The notes beneath the pieces were generated by a model that ran no database searches, was not told where the DNA came from, and saw only the letters and a program-made list of their open reading frames with translations. This document shows positions 41,884 to 50,549 of a stretch of 64,000 bases of DNA, one piece after another; position 1 is the stretch's first letter, and each line of letters starts with the position of its first letter. The stretch spans positions 23,047 to 87,046 of the forward strand of contig CAZVNZ010000010.1 in the NCBI GenBank assembly GCA_964628515.1, in the 5' to 3' direction. A program made the translations under genes and the position numbers. This DNA comes from CAZVNZ01 sp964628515 (GTDB taxonomy: Bacteria > Bacillota > Clostridia > Christensenellales > Christensenellaceae).

Positions 41884-43107
41884 ATGCAAAGAGTAATACT
41901 ACACGTAGATATGAATAATTTCTATGCAAGTGTAGAATGTTTCCTAAACCCAAAATTAAGAGACCAAGCAGTAGCGGTATGCGGAGATGCGGATATGAGG
42001 CACGGCATAATACTGGCTAAAAATCAGCTTGCAAAAAAATGTGGTGTAAAAACGGGGGAGGCCATTTGGCAGGCAACGCTAAAATGCCCTAAATTAGTGT
42101 GTATAAAGGCAAATTACAAAAACTATGTAAAGTTTTCCAATTTAGCAAGGGGTATTTATTTAAGGTACACAAATAAAATGGAGCCCTTCGGCTTGGACGA
42201 GGCATGGCTGGATATTTCTTCAAAATATATGGACATACAAAAAGGGGAGGAGTTTGCAAACAATTTAAGAGATATAATAAAAAAGGAGCTTGGCATAACC
42301 GCATCTGTGGGGGTAAGCTTTAATAAAGTATTTGCAAAATTAGCTTCGGATATGCAAAAACCGGATGCAACCACGGTAATTTCCAAGGAAAACTTTAAAT
42401 CTGTAATATGGAGACTGCCTGCCTCCGATTTACTTTATGTGGGTAGAAGCACCAAAAAAAAATTAGAAAAAAAGAACATAATAACCATAGGAGACCTGGC
42501 AAAAGCAAAAAAGGAGTATTTAAAAAGTTTTTTGGGCAAATGGGGCGAAACCCTTTATTTATACGCAAACGGCTTAGAGACAAGCGAGGTTTTAGAATCG
42601 GAATACAAAAGAGAAATTAAATCGGTGGGGAACAGCTCCACCACCAAACACGATTTAACAACCATTACAGATGTAAAAAACGTGCTGTATTCTTTAAGCG
42701 AAAATGTGGCTATGCGTTTAAAAAAATATTGTTTGCAGGGCAGCTGCGTACAACTTTACGTACGCAAAAACACTTTGGAATATTTTACAAGGCAGGCGGT
42801 ACTGGGGTACTATACCGATTTAACCAAAGACATTTACAACAGCGCAATGGGGCTTTTTCTTAAGCATTGCGACTTGCAAACCCCCATAAGAAGCATGGGG
42901 GTTAGATGCACAAAAGTGGTTTCAACAAAGGAAAAACAGCTAAATATGTTTGAAGATTTAAAAAACATACAAATAGAAAATGCCATAGAGCAGGTGCGCA
43001 GAAGGTTTGGGAGCAACAGCGTCTTAAGAGGTACGGTGCTTTTAGAGCAGGATTTAGCGGAATTAGGGGAGGAGAGGCGAAGTATTTTCCCTCAAAATAA
43101 TTTATGA
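41884..43107 (+). CDS. dinB: Y-family DNA polymerase (Pol IV/DinB-like)
   Basis: The 407-residue protein starts at ATG 41884 (AAGGTGAT upstream). It has the Y-family start VILHVDMNNFYASVE, the EPFGLDEAWLD catalytic acidic motif, SVGVSFNKVFAKLASDMQKP, and a QLNMFED clamp-binding motif near the C-terminus. It performs error-prone lesion bypass. It follows the S24 repressor and is probably damage-induced. The 75-residue protein behind it overlaps by 4 bp. Confidence 0.9.
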   Translation: MQRVILHVDMNNFYASVECFLNPKLRDQAVAVCGDADMRHGIILAKNQLAKKCGVKTGEAIWQATLKCPKLVCIKANYKNYVKFSNLARGIYLRYTNKMEPFGLDEAWLDISSKYMDIQKGEEFANNLRDIIKKELGITASVGVSFNKVFAKLASDMQKPDATTVISKENFKSVIWRLPASDLLYVGRSTKKKLEKKNIITIGDLAKAKKEYLKSFLGKWGETLYLYANGLETSEVLESEYKREIKSVGNSSTTKHDLTTITDVKNVLYSLSENVAMRLKKYCLQGSCVQLYVRKNTLEYFTRQAVLGYYTDLTKDIYNSAMGLFLKHCDLQTPIRSMGVRCTKVVSTKEKQLNMFEDLKNIQIENAIEQVRRRFGSNSVLRGTVLLEQDLAELGEERRSIFPQNNL

Positions 43108-43331
43108 AAAAATATATAGATGTACTTGCAAAATTTAGGAGTGATGGTACAATAGTACCCATAGCGTTTTTTAACGAGGAAGGCACAAAATACTTTATTT
43201 CAAGAATAACCGCTATGATAAATGCCGCCAGTATGAAGTGTGGTGGCTTGGGTTTAAGATACACTTGCTACCTTGGCAACAAAATGTTTTATTTGTATTT
43301 AGAGGACAACAAATGGTTTTTGGACAGCTAA
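43104..43331 (+). CDS. small conserved-type protein coupled to the Y-family polymerase
   Basis: This 75-residue protein overlaps the polymerase stop by 4 bp (ATGA). It is a compact soluble protein (KKYIDVLAKFRSDGTIVPIA at the start, GLGLRYTCYLGNKMFYLYLE and KWFLDS near the end). I recall similar short proteins beside DinB-like genes in Clostridia, but cannot name a family. A role in polymerase regulation is inferred from coupling only. Confidence 0.7.
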   Translation: MKKYIDVLAKFRSDGTIVPIAFFNEEGTKYFISRITAMINAASMKCGGLGLRYTCYLGNKMFYLYLEDNKWFLDS

Positions 43332-43356
43332 GAAATAAATATAATAAGAGGTATTA

Positions 43357-43917
43357 ATGAAAATATCGGCAAAAAGAATGATAACAATAGGATTATTTAC
43401 CGCACTTTTGGCAATAGGAGCTTTTATAAAAGTGCCCTTTTACCCCGTTTCCTTTACTATGCAAACTTTTGTTGCGGTAATGGCAGGCATGATATTAGGT
43501 GCAAAGGACGGCGCAATTGCCGTTGCTATATACATTATTATAGGGCTTGCAGGCGTACCCATATTTACAACGGGTGGAGGACCAATGTATGTTTTTCAAC
43601 CCACCTTCGGCTATCTTCCTGGGATGATATTAGCCGCTCTTGTAAGCGGTGTGCTTTATAAAAAAGCAGGGGGCAAGTTTATGAAGGTACTGTTAAGTGG
43701 AATTGCAGGCATGCTTTTAATATATGCCACAGGAGTACCCTATTTATACCTTATGCTAAATTACTATATAGGCAAAACCACAACTTTTGCAGGTGTGCTT
43801 AGTGCAGGGTTTTTGGCTTACGTAGTCGGAGACACTCTAACGGTGGTTTTAGCCGCATTGGTAGCCCCTAAACTAAGCAAAATTTATAATAAAAACAATG
43901 CACTTCAAAGTACATAA
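43357..43917 (+). CDS. bioY: biotin ECF transporter S component BioY
   Basis: The 186-residue membrane protein has about six helices and the BioY signature PFYPVSFTMQTFVAVMAGMI with GGGPMYVFQPTFGYLPGM. It captures biotin for an energy-coupling factor (ECF) module or alone. It lies 25 bp after the small protein gene, probably by chance in the same transcript. No biotin operator is visible in the gap. Confidence 0.92.
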   Translation: MKISAKRMITIGLFTALLAIGAFIKVPFYPVSFTMQTFVAVMAGMILGAKDGAIAVAIYIIIGLAGVPIFTTGGGPMYVFQPTFGYLPGMILAALVSGVLYKKAGGKFMKVLLSGIAGMLLIYATGVPYLYLMLNYYIGKTTTFAGVLSAGFLAYVVGDTLTVVLAALVAPKLSKIYNKNNALQST

Positions 43918-44053
43918 ATATGCAAAACCCACTGTTACACACAATTTAACCAAAAAACAGCAAAAAGCCTTTAACTAAAGATATGAAAACGTTTGCAAGA
44001 CCCATGAAACACAGCGTATTTTAAGGATATTTTCCGTGGGTTTGGGTTTATTT

Positions 44054-44560
44054 TCAGCCTTCAATTTTAATTATTTTAGATTTATAAGCTAAGAGAAAAT
44101 TCATAATAATTATATATATTATACATAATACTAATGTACCCGGTAGCCTTAAAGGCAGTAAAACCAAGAAGGGTGTGCCGTAAAAAATTGACTGCCATAG
44201 GGTGTTTAGCAGAGCGGAGCATATAATTTGTATTAGGGTAACTTTTAGGGATGTTTTTAAAATGGTGGTTTGCTTTTGGTAAAACATTAACCCCCCAAGT
44301 ACTCCGTACAGTGCCATAGTTAAGGTGAAAATAGGGTTGTAACCGCCACTGTTTTTAATCATAGATGCAATAAAATCGGCTACACCACCCACAATGCCCC
44401 CTGTAACGGGGCCAAACACCGCACCGGAAAGCATAATTACGGTAGGCATTAGGGAAACTTTAATTTCCGGAGTAATGTAGAAGGTAAGTAGGGTGCCCAG
44501 TAATGCGGAAATCGCAATAAAAACGGCACAATAAGTAATTTTTTTTGTGTTCTTTGACAT
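44054..44560 (-). CDS. folT: folate ECF transporter S component FolT
   Basis: The 168-residue membrane protein has about five helices and the FolT pattern (VSLMPTVIMLSGAVFGPVTG, later GGVADFIASMI and LPLRLPGTLVL). It imports folate with an ECF energising module not encoded here. A tetrahydrofolate riboswitch sits in its leader, so transport is shut off when folate is plentiful. Confidence 0.92.
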   Translation of the reverse strand: MSKNTKKITYCAVFIAISALLGTLLTFYITPEIKVSLMPTVIMLSGAVFGPVTGGIVGGVADFIASMIKNSGGYNPIFTLTMALYGVLGGLMFYQKQTTILKTSLKVTLIQIICSALLNTLWQSIFYGTPFLVLLPLRLPGTLVLCIIYIIIMNFLLAYKSKIIKIEG

Positions 44561-44637
44561 AATAAAAAACCTCTCTTATATAGATATTTGTAATATAGGT
44601 AGTACACGCATATCTAAAAAGAAAAATTCTTTATAGA

Positions 44638-44741
44638 ACAGCGGACAAGGTTATTAAACCGCAAGCACCAAAAATCGGTGCTTTTCGTTGTTGGGTTTTA
44701 TCCTAACCCAACACACTTTACGCTTAATAATCTACTCTGTA
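44638..44741 (-). promoter_or_regulatory. tetrahydrofolate (THF) riboswitch
   Basis: On the minus strand the leader carries the class I THF consensus parts: AGAGTAGATTATTAAGCGTA near the 5' end, a GTTGGGTT/AACCCAAC stem, the CAACGAA turn, an AGCACC/GGTGCT stem and the closing GCGGTTTAATAACC with CCGCT. It lies between promoter and folT start, the canonical place for this riboswitch in Firmicutes. Confidence 0.9.
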
Positions 44742-44743
44742 CC

Positions 44744-44772
44744 TTTATAGTATTTTGTCAAAAGTTATGTAA
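44744..44772 (-). promoter_or_regulatory. folT promoter
   Basis: Minus strand TTACAT (44772-44767), 17 bp, then TATAAA (44749-44744). A CAAAAGTTAT/ATAACTTTTG inverted repeat (about 44759-44781) overlaps the -35. Upstream to 44862 is a GTTCGC/GCGAAC hairpin (44814-44828) and no gene. Confidence 0.6.
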
Positions 44773-44862
44773 TAACTTTTGGTATAAAATGTACATATAG
44801 CTACATTAATTCTGTTCGCAAAGCGAACAACATAAATCAAGTTGCTATATTAATTTGGGGGA

Positions 44863-45051
44863 TTAGCCCTCTACCTTTTCGTCCTCGCCAAAATATAGGC
44901 TGTCCTTTTCCTGCTTGCATTTTTCGCATTTATAGGCGCAAGCCTCGCTTTTGCAAAAGCAAACACCGTCTAAATAATATAAATCAGTTCCGCATTCCGG
45001 ACAAAAAGCGCTACAATCAACTCTCATTCCTGTTTTTGTTATGTTTTCCAT
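44863..45051 (-). CDS. small zinc-ribbon protein
   Basis: A 62-residue protein with a GGAGGTTACC ribosome binding site. It has several Cys pairs: CPECG, then VCFCKSEACAYKCEKCKQ, enough for two zinc sites. It is 22 bp downstream of the tailed membrane protein, on the same strand. Function is unknown; such ribbons often bind RNA or act as chaperone-like domains. Confidence 0.75.
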   Translation of the reverse strand: MENITKTGMRVDCSAFCPECGTDLYYLDGVCFCKSEACAYKCEKCKQEKDSLYFGEDEKVEG

Positions 45052-45073
45052 GGTAACCTCCTTAGGTTCAGCT

Positions 45074-46216
45074 TTATTTATGATTATGTCTTGCCATTCG
45101 GCTTAACGTAATTTTTTCCGTTTTTACAGGTTTTTTTTCTTCTATTGGCGATGTTGTTTCAACATCCTTTTTTAAAGGATCAACATCATTAGTTTTTATT
45201 ATGGGTGATGAGTTAATATCACCATCGCTTGTTGGGGCAGATTGGGTGTCTGACATAGTTTCTTTGGGTTTTACATCCTTATCAGCCTTTTGCACCTCTG
45301 CAACAGGGGTAGCCGTTTTAGTTTTCGCAACTTCCGAGGCAGTATCTATATTTGTTTTGGTAGTGGGTAAATCGGGTAAAACTTCTTTAGTTTCTTTGGT
45401 GGCAAAGCCACCAACAGCAACCGTAGCTACCTGCATATCCCCTTCCTTTGTGGTATTGTTTAAAGTAGTTTTACTTGCGAAATCACCATCACCATTAGGG
45501 TTAAAAGTGGAAAGCTCAGGGGCTTTTGCATCTTTTTTGATTGGTGCTGTTTTATTTTTTGCCGTAAATTCCTGCTTAGTTGGGGCTTTAGCATAAACAG
45601 CACGGTTTTTATAGTTGCTGACTTGCAAAATAATGCCCGAAACGCAAAAGGCAATTAGGGGGATTATCATAGTAAGTAAAGGCAATTCGGATAAATATTG
45701 TATTGTGGAAGATTGTCTCATGGAGTTTTCAAAGGTGCTAAATAAGTACAGCAAAGAAACTGTAAGTAGCACTCCGCCTGTAATTGCCGTAATAACCGCC
45801 GCCGCATAAGGTCTGAAAACGTAAGTTACTATACCAAAGGCAATAAAAAGGGATATACCGATTATAAATACAAATAAAGGTAAAATTTTGTAGTCTGAGT
45901 TAAAGAAAAGCTGAAACATAAAGGTAAGCACCAAGCCTACCGTGCCTCCCGTGCAAAACAATTTAAATGCTTTATTTGCACTACATATTATAGTAAGAAG
46001 AATAATAATGCCTATGGCAATGTAAAAATACATATCTAGTATGGCGGTTGTCGTAAAAAGTGGAAGTAAAGTTATGTTTACAAAAAAGAGTAAAGAAAAA
46101 AATAAAACTATGGGAGTAGCATATTTATAATGTTTATATCCGCCAAAGCAAAATAAAGCTCCGAAAATCAACATAACAACAAGTATAATTATAAATATTA
46201 AGTCAGATAAGGTCAT
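45074..46216 (-). CDS. multi-pass membrane protein with long Thr/Lys-rich tail
   Basis: The 380-residue protein has about seven membrane helices in the first 210 residues (helix 1 about 5-27, last about 190-207) and then a 170-residue low-complexity tail rich in Thr, Lys, Asp, Val and Pro (for example TKETKEVLPDLPTTKTNID). No family is recognised. The tail is disordered-looking and basic at its end (SRMARHNHK). The zinc-ribbon gene follows on the same strand, so the two may be partners. Confidence 0.7.
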   Translation of the reverse strand: MTLSDLIFIIILVVMLIFGALFCFGGYKHYKYATPIVLFFSLLFFVNITLLPLFTTTAILDMYFYIAIGIIILLTIICSANKAFKLFCTGGTVGLVLTFMFQLFFNSDYKILPLFVFIIGISLFIAFGIVTYVFRPYAAAVITAITGGVLLTVSLLYLFSTFENSMRQSSTIQYLSELPLLTMIIPLIAFCVSGIILQVSNYKNRAVYAKAPTKQEFTAKNKTAPIKKDAKAPELSTFNPNGDGDFASKTTLNNTTKEGDMQVATVAVGGFATKETKEVLPDLPTTKTNIDTASEVAKTKTATPVAEVQKADKDVKPKETMSDTQSAPTSDGDINSSPIIKTNDVDPLKKDVETTSPIEEKKPVKTEKITLSRMARHNHK

Positions 46217-46400
46217 TGCTTTTACCTCGTAAAATTCACTCTTTTAATAAATTATAAACAATACTAAACCAAAATACAACAAAATACTTCAAAAACAGTT
46301 AAAAAAAAATATAATTGTACTTTATATATTAAAAAATATGTGATATACTACATTTAAAAAATTATGAACTTTCTATTAATAAACTTTAAGGAGAATTGTT

Positions 46401-47747
46401 ATGCGTGACTGTCTTACCTTTTCGGGAGGCGTACATCCGCTACATTCAATCGGCGAGGGCAAAATTTTTACACAAGAATTGCCTGTTGAAGTCATGAACC
46501 CGCCGGAAATTGTAAAAATCCCATTATCTCAACACATAGGTGCGCCTGCAAAAGAGATTGTACAAGTAGGCGATTATGTAAAAAAAGGACAAAAAATCGG
46601 TGAAGCAAACGGTTTTGTGTCCGTTTCAGTGCATGCAAGCGTGTCGGGCGAGGTTATAGAGATTACCAATATTTTGGGGTTGAGCGGAAAGCCTATTCGG
46701 GCAATAGTAATTAAAAACGATTTTAAAGAAGAAGAAGCTTACGGAGAAAAATACGACTACAAAAGCTTAGACAAAGACAAAATCGTAGATATTATTAAGG
46801 ATGCCGGTATTGTGGGTATGGGAGGTGCAACCTTTCCCACACATGTTAAAATCTCTCCGCCACCGGATAAAAAAATCGATACCTTAATTATTAACGGTGC
46901 GGAATGCGAGCCCTTTTTAACCGCAGACCACAGGCTAATGTTAGAAAAGCCGGAAAAAATTGTGCTGGGTATACAGGCAATTATGAAGGTTTTGCGTGTA
47001 AGCCAAGCATTTATCGGTATTGAAAACAACAAACCGGATGCTATTGAAGTTATGCGCAAGGCAATTCCCGATAAAAGCATTTTGGTTGCGGAAATTATGA
47101 CAAAATATCCGCAAGGCTCTGAAAAACAGCTAATTGATGCGCTAACGGGCAGAGTAGTACCCTCGGGTGCGCTCCCTATGGATGTTGGAGTGGTGGTTTC
47201 AAACGTTGCCTCCGCCGCCGCCATTGCAGATGCGCTACTTTTAGGCAAACCTCTAATAGAGCGTATTGTAACGGTAAGCGGAGCGGTAAAAACTCCTGCA
47301 AACTTGCTGGTTAGAATAGGTACATCCACTCAGGCGGTTATAGACTACTTAAACGGCTTTGATGGAGAACCACGAAAGCTGATTTCGGGAGGTCCTATGA
47401 TGGGGCTACCCATTCCGAGTCTTGAGTGCGTTGTTACAAAAGGCAGCTCCGGCATACTGGTGTTAGACGACAAATACACCAAAAAAGAAGTTGAAGGCAA
47501 CTGCATAAAATGCGGAAAATGTGCGGATGTATGCCCTATAAAACTATCACCATTCTTAATATCCGCAAGTGCAGAGTTTGAAGATTTTGAAAAGGCGGAT
47601 AGCTATTTTGCAATAGATTGTATGAGTTGCGGAAGTTGCAGCTACACATGCCCTGCCAAAAAACCCATTGCGCAAAATATAAAATTTGCCAAAGATATGA
47701 TTTTGCTTAACAGAATAAAAGAAAAACAAAAAAAGGAAAGTGAATAA
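46401..47747 (+). CDS. rnfC: Rnf electron transport complex subunit C
   Basis: The 448-residue protein has an RnfC N-terminal barrel (HIGAPAKEIVQVGDYVKKGQ), the NADH/FMN-binding region VGMGGATFPTHVK with NGAECEPFLTADH, and two 4Fe-4S motifs near the end (CIKCGKCADVCP and CMSCGSCSYTCP). RnfC is the NADH-side subunit of the ferredoxin:NAD+ oxidoreductase. It heads the six-gene rnfCDGEAB operon, with AAGGAG before its ATG. The extended -10 (TGATATACT, about 46341-46349) upstream has a weak -35. Confidence 0.95.
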   Translation: MRDCLTFSGGVHPLHSIGEGKIFTQELPVEVMNPPEIVKIPLSQHIGAPAKEIVQVGDYVKKGQKIGEANGFVSVSVHASVSGEVIEITNILGLSGKPIRAIVIKNDFKEEEAYGEKYDYKSLDKDKIVDIIKDAGIVGMGGATFPTHVKISPPPDKKIDTLIINGAECEPFLTADHRLMLEKPEKIVLGIQAIMKVLRVSQAFIGIENNKPDAIEVMRKAIPDKSILVAEIMTKYPQGSEKQLIDALTGRVVPSGALPMDVGVVVSNVASAAAIADALLLGKPLIERIVTVSGAVKTPANLLVRIGTSTQAVIDYLNGFDGEPRKLISGGPMMGLPIPSLECVVTKGSSGILVLDDKYTKKEVEGNCIKCGKCADVCPIKLSPFLISASAEFEDFEKADSYFAIDCMSCGSCSYTCPAKKPIAQNIKFAKDMILLNRIKEKQKKESE

Positions 47748-47748
47748 T

Positions 47749-48702
47749 ATGCAAGAGAAATTAATACTTTCAGGTTCGCCCCATATTAAATCTCAGCTTA
47801 CAACAGCTAAGATTATGGGTGACGTAGTTATTGCTCTAATACCTGCCTGCATAGCCGCCGTATATTTTTTCGGCATAAGTTCTTTGTTAATTATTGCATT
47901 ATGTGTGGCAAGCGCAGTAGGATGCGAATGGGCAATACAACGTTTTACAAAACAAAAGGTAACGATAAACGATTTATCGGCGGTGGTAACAGGTGTACTG
48001 CTTGCCCTAAATTTACCTCCAAACGCACCGTGGTATATTCCGGTGTTTGGTAGTGCTTTTGCTATTATTATAGTAAAACAATGCTTTGGCGGTTTAGGTA
48101 ATAACTTTATGAATCCGGCTTTAGCCGCTCGTTGCTTTTTGCTTATCTCTTTCCCCGTTGCTATGACAACCTTTTTTACTCCGTTTTTTGGGGTGGATGC
48201 GGTTGCAAGCGCAACACCCTTAGCGGCCTTTAAAGCCGGAGCGGAAGTACCCGGCATTGCAGATTTATTTTTAGGTAATGTTGGTGGTTCTATCGGGGAA
48301 ACAAGTGCACTTGCGTTAATAATAGGCGGTGTGTATCTCCTTATTAAAAAGGTAATTAAAATTACAATACCCTTATCCTATATGGCTACGGTTGCTGTTT
48401 TTGCCCTATGCACCGGCGGTGGGTTGCAATCGGTTGGTTTCCATTTATTTGCCGGAGGTTTAATGCTTGGAGCATGGTTTATGGCAACAGATTACGTATC
48501 CTCTCCTCAAAATACCGTTGCACAAATAATATTTGGTGTAGGTTGCGGCGTTATTACAATGGTAGTACGTACTTGGGGCGGATATCCGGAAGGCGTTTCC
48601 TTCTCCATTCTCTTTATGAATCTGCTGACACCATTACTTAACAGAAAGTTTAGACGAAAGGTGTTTGGCGAGGTTAAGGAAGTAAAGGGGGAATCGGTAT
48701 GA
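47749..48702 (+). CDS. rnfD: Rnf complex subunit D
   Basis: The 317-residue integral membrane subunit has about nine helices and the SGATP-like flavin-attachment region near DAVASATPLAAFKAG, where a Thr carries covalent FMN in this family. The start at ATG 47749 is set by AAAGGAAAG and lies just after the rnfC stop. It overlaps rnfG by 4 bp. It belongs to the ion-translocating core. Confidence 0.94.
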   Translation: MQEKLILSGSPHIKSQLTTAKIMGDVVIALIPACIAAVYFFGISSLLIIALCVASAVGCEWAIQRFTKQKVTINDLSAVVTGVLLALNLPPNAPWYIPVFGSAFAIIIVKQCFGGLGNNFMNPALAARCFLLISFPVAMTTFFTPFFGVDAVASATPLAAFKAGAEVPGIADLFLGNVGGSIGETSALALIIGGVYLLIKKVIKITIPLSYMATVAVFALCTGGGLQSVGFHLFAGGLMLGAWFMATDYVSSPQNTVAQIIFGVGCGVITMVVRTWGGYPEGVSFSILFMNLLTPLLNRKFRRKVFGEVKEVKGESV

Positions 48703-49283
48703 AAAACGAAAATGTAAAAGACATTTTAAATCTTACATTAAGATTATTAATAATTACCGTAGCCGCCGGATTAATTTTAGGGCTTGTGTACACAATAACC
48801 AAAGACCCTATAATTGATCAAGAGCTTAAAAAAGCAACCTTAGCAAGACAAGCGGTATTACCTGTGGCAAAGGATTTCGAGCAGTTAGAAATAAGTGATG
48901 CCCAGGGCAAATACCTCATCATAAAGGATGTATATAAAGGCTTAGACGGAAGTAATACGGTAGGCTATACGGCTGCCATTGCAACCAAAGGCTTTAGCCC
49001 TAACTTTAACATCACCGTAGGATTAAGTGCGGAAGGCAAAGTTACAGGGGTAAGTATAGGCTCTCACGAGGAAACTCCCGGTCTTGGCGCAAATGCCACA
49101 AAAGAGGAGTACACAGGGCAGTATATAGACGGTACAACCCCCTTTAGCGTAGCAAAAACACCCACGGGTGCGGATAACGAAATTATAGCACTTACAGGTG
49201 CCACCATTACCTCTAAAGCGGTAACGGACGCCGTAAATACTGTGGGCGAATACTTTAACGAATTTTTAACGGGAGGTGTGTAA
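48699..49283 (+). CDS. rnfG: Rnf complex subunit G (FMN-binding)
   Basis: The 194-residue protein has one N-terminal helix (about 12-33) and an extracytoplasmic FMN-binding domain with the motif LTGATITSKAV, in which the second Thr is the covalent FMN site (TGATxT). It carries electrons between RnfD-side flavins and the core. It overlaps rnfD by 4 bp. Confidence 0.94.
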   Translation: MKNENVKDILNLTLRLLIITVAAGLILGLVYTITKDPIIDQELKKATLARQAVLPVAKDFEQLEISDAQGKYLIIKDVYKGLDGSNTVGYTAAIATKGFSPNFNITVGLSAEGKVTGVSIGSHEETPGLGANATKEEYTGQYIDGTTPFSVAKTPTGADNEIIALTGATITSKAVTDAVNTVGEYFNEFLTGGV

Positions 49284-49284
49284 T

Positions 49285-49947
49285 ATGGGAAAAAGTGATA
49301 TGAAAGGTATTTTCGTAAACGGCATATTTAACGAAAATCCGATTTTTAGATTGGTACTTGGAATGTGCCCCACCATTGCTGTTACAACCTCTTTAACAAA
49401 TGCGGTAGGTATGGGCGGTGCGGCAACATTCGTGCTTATATGCTCTAACGTGCTTATTGCACTACTAAGAAACTTTATACCGGCAAAGGTAAGAATACCC
49501 TGCTACATAGTGGTTATTGCCATGTTTGTAACGGTGGTGCAACTAATGCTTAAAGCATTTTTGCCGGAGTTGGATCAATCCTTGGGTATATTTATACCCT
49601 TAATAGTGGTAAACTGCATAATACTTGGCAGAGCGGAAGCCTTTGCATCCAAAAACAGCGTACTGCCCGCAGCGGTAGACGGAATTGGCATGGGCGTAGG
49701 TTTTACCTTAGCGTTGATGCTGGTTGCCTTTGTAAGAGAGCTGTTAGGTAGCGGTGCATTATTCGGAGTAAGCGTATTTGGTGCGGATTACCCTCAAGTG
49801 CTACTGTTTATACTGGCTCCCGGCGGTTTCTTAACCCTTGGGTTATTGCTTGCATTAATCAACCAAATTGTAAGCGGAAAAAAACCGTCTTTAAAACTAT
49901 TTAAGAAAAATACGCAGGACGTAGTTAAAGAGGAGGTACATAATTAA
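49285..49947 (+). CDS. rnfE: Rnf complex subunit E
   Basis: A 220-residue membrane subunit of six helices (NPIFRLVLGMCPTIAVTTSL at the start, with the CP motif that binds an iron-sulfur site between RnfA and RnfE). I start it at the ATG at 49285 behind GGGAGG; a GTG at 49276 is less likely. It shares its last base with the rnfA start. Confidence 0.94.
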   Translation: MGKSDMKGIFVNGIFNENPIFRLVLGMCPTIAVTTSLTNAVGMGGAATFVLICSNVLIALLRNFIPAKVRIPCYIVVIAMFVTVVQLMLKAFLPELDQSLGIFIPLIVVNCIILGRAEAFASKNSVLPAAVDGIGMGVGFTLALMLVAFVRELLGSGALFGVSVFGADYPQVLLFILAPGGFLTLGLLLALINQIVSGKKPSLKLFKKNTQDVVKEEVHN

Positions 49948-50531
49948 TGGAAGCGTTTGTAAAAATTCTTGCAATATTGCTAAGTTCTATATTGGTTAAT
50001 AACTATGTACTCTCTAAATTTTTAGGTATCTGCCCCTTCTTAGGTGTTTCTAAAAAGGTAGAAACGGCGGTAGGCATGGGCATGGCGGTAACCTTTGTTA
50101 TGGCGATGGCATCCCTTATTACCTATCTTGTGCAATATTTCATATTAGTGCCCTTGCAGGTAGAATATCTGCAAACATTAGCCTTTATTTTGGTAATTGC
50201 CGCTCTTGTTCAACTTGTGGAGATGATACTGCAAAAAACAAGCCCCGGACTATACCAAAGCTTAGGTGTGTACTTGCCCCTAATTACCACAAACTGTGCA
50301 GTTTTGGGTGTGGCACTCATTAATATTACAGACCAACTGACGTTGGTGGAATCTCTTGTAAACGGCGTGGGTGCCGCTATTGGCTTTACCATTGCAATAG
50401 TTCTCTTTGCAGGTATCAGAGAGCGTTTAGAGATTTCAAGAATACCAAAGCCCTTTCAGGGATTTCCCATTGCGCTTGTTACAGCATCTTTGATGAGCAT
50501 AGCTTTTATGGGATTTTCCGGATTAATTTAA
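49947..50531 (+). CDS. rnfA: Rnf complex subunit A
   Basis: A 194-residue, six-helix protein paralogous to RnfE (YVLSKFLGICPFLGVSKKVE with the matching CP motif). RnfA and RnfE form the pseudo-symmetric membrane core. Its ATG overlaps the rnfE TAA. Confidence 0.95.
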   Translation: MEAFVKILAILLSSILVNNYVLSKFLGICPFLGVSKKVETAVGMGMAVTFVMAMASLITYLVQYFILVPLQVEYLQTLAFILVIAALVQLVEMILQKTSPGLYQSLGVYLPLITTNCAVLGVALINITDQLTLVESLVNGVGAAIGFTIAIVLFAGIRERLEISRIPKPFQGFPIALVTASLMSIAFMGFSGLI

Positions 50532-50549
50532 TTAGAGAGGAGTAAGCTA

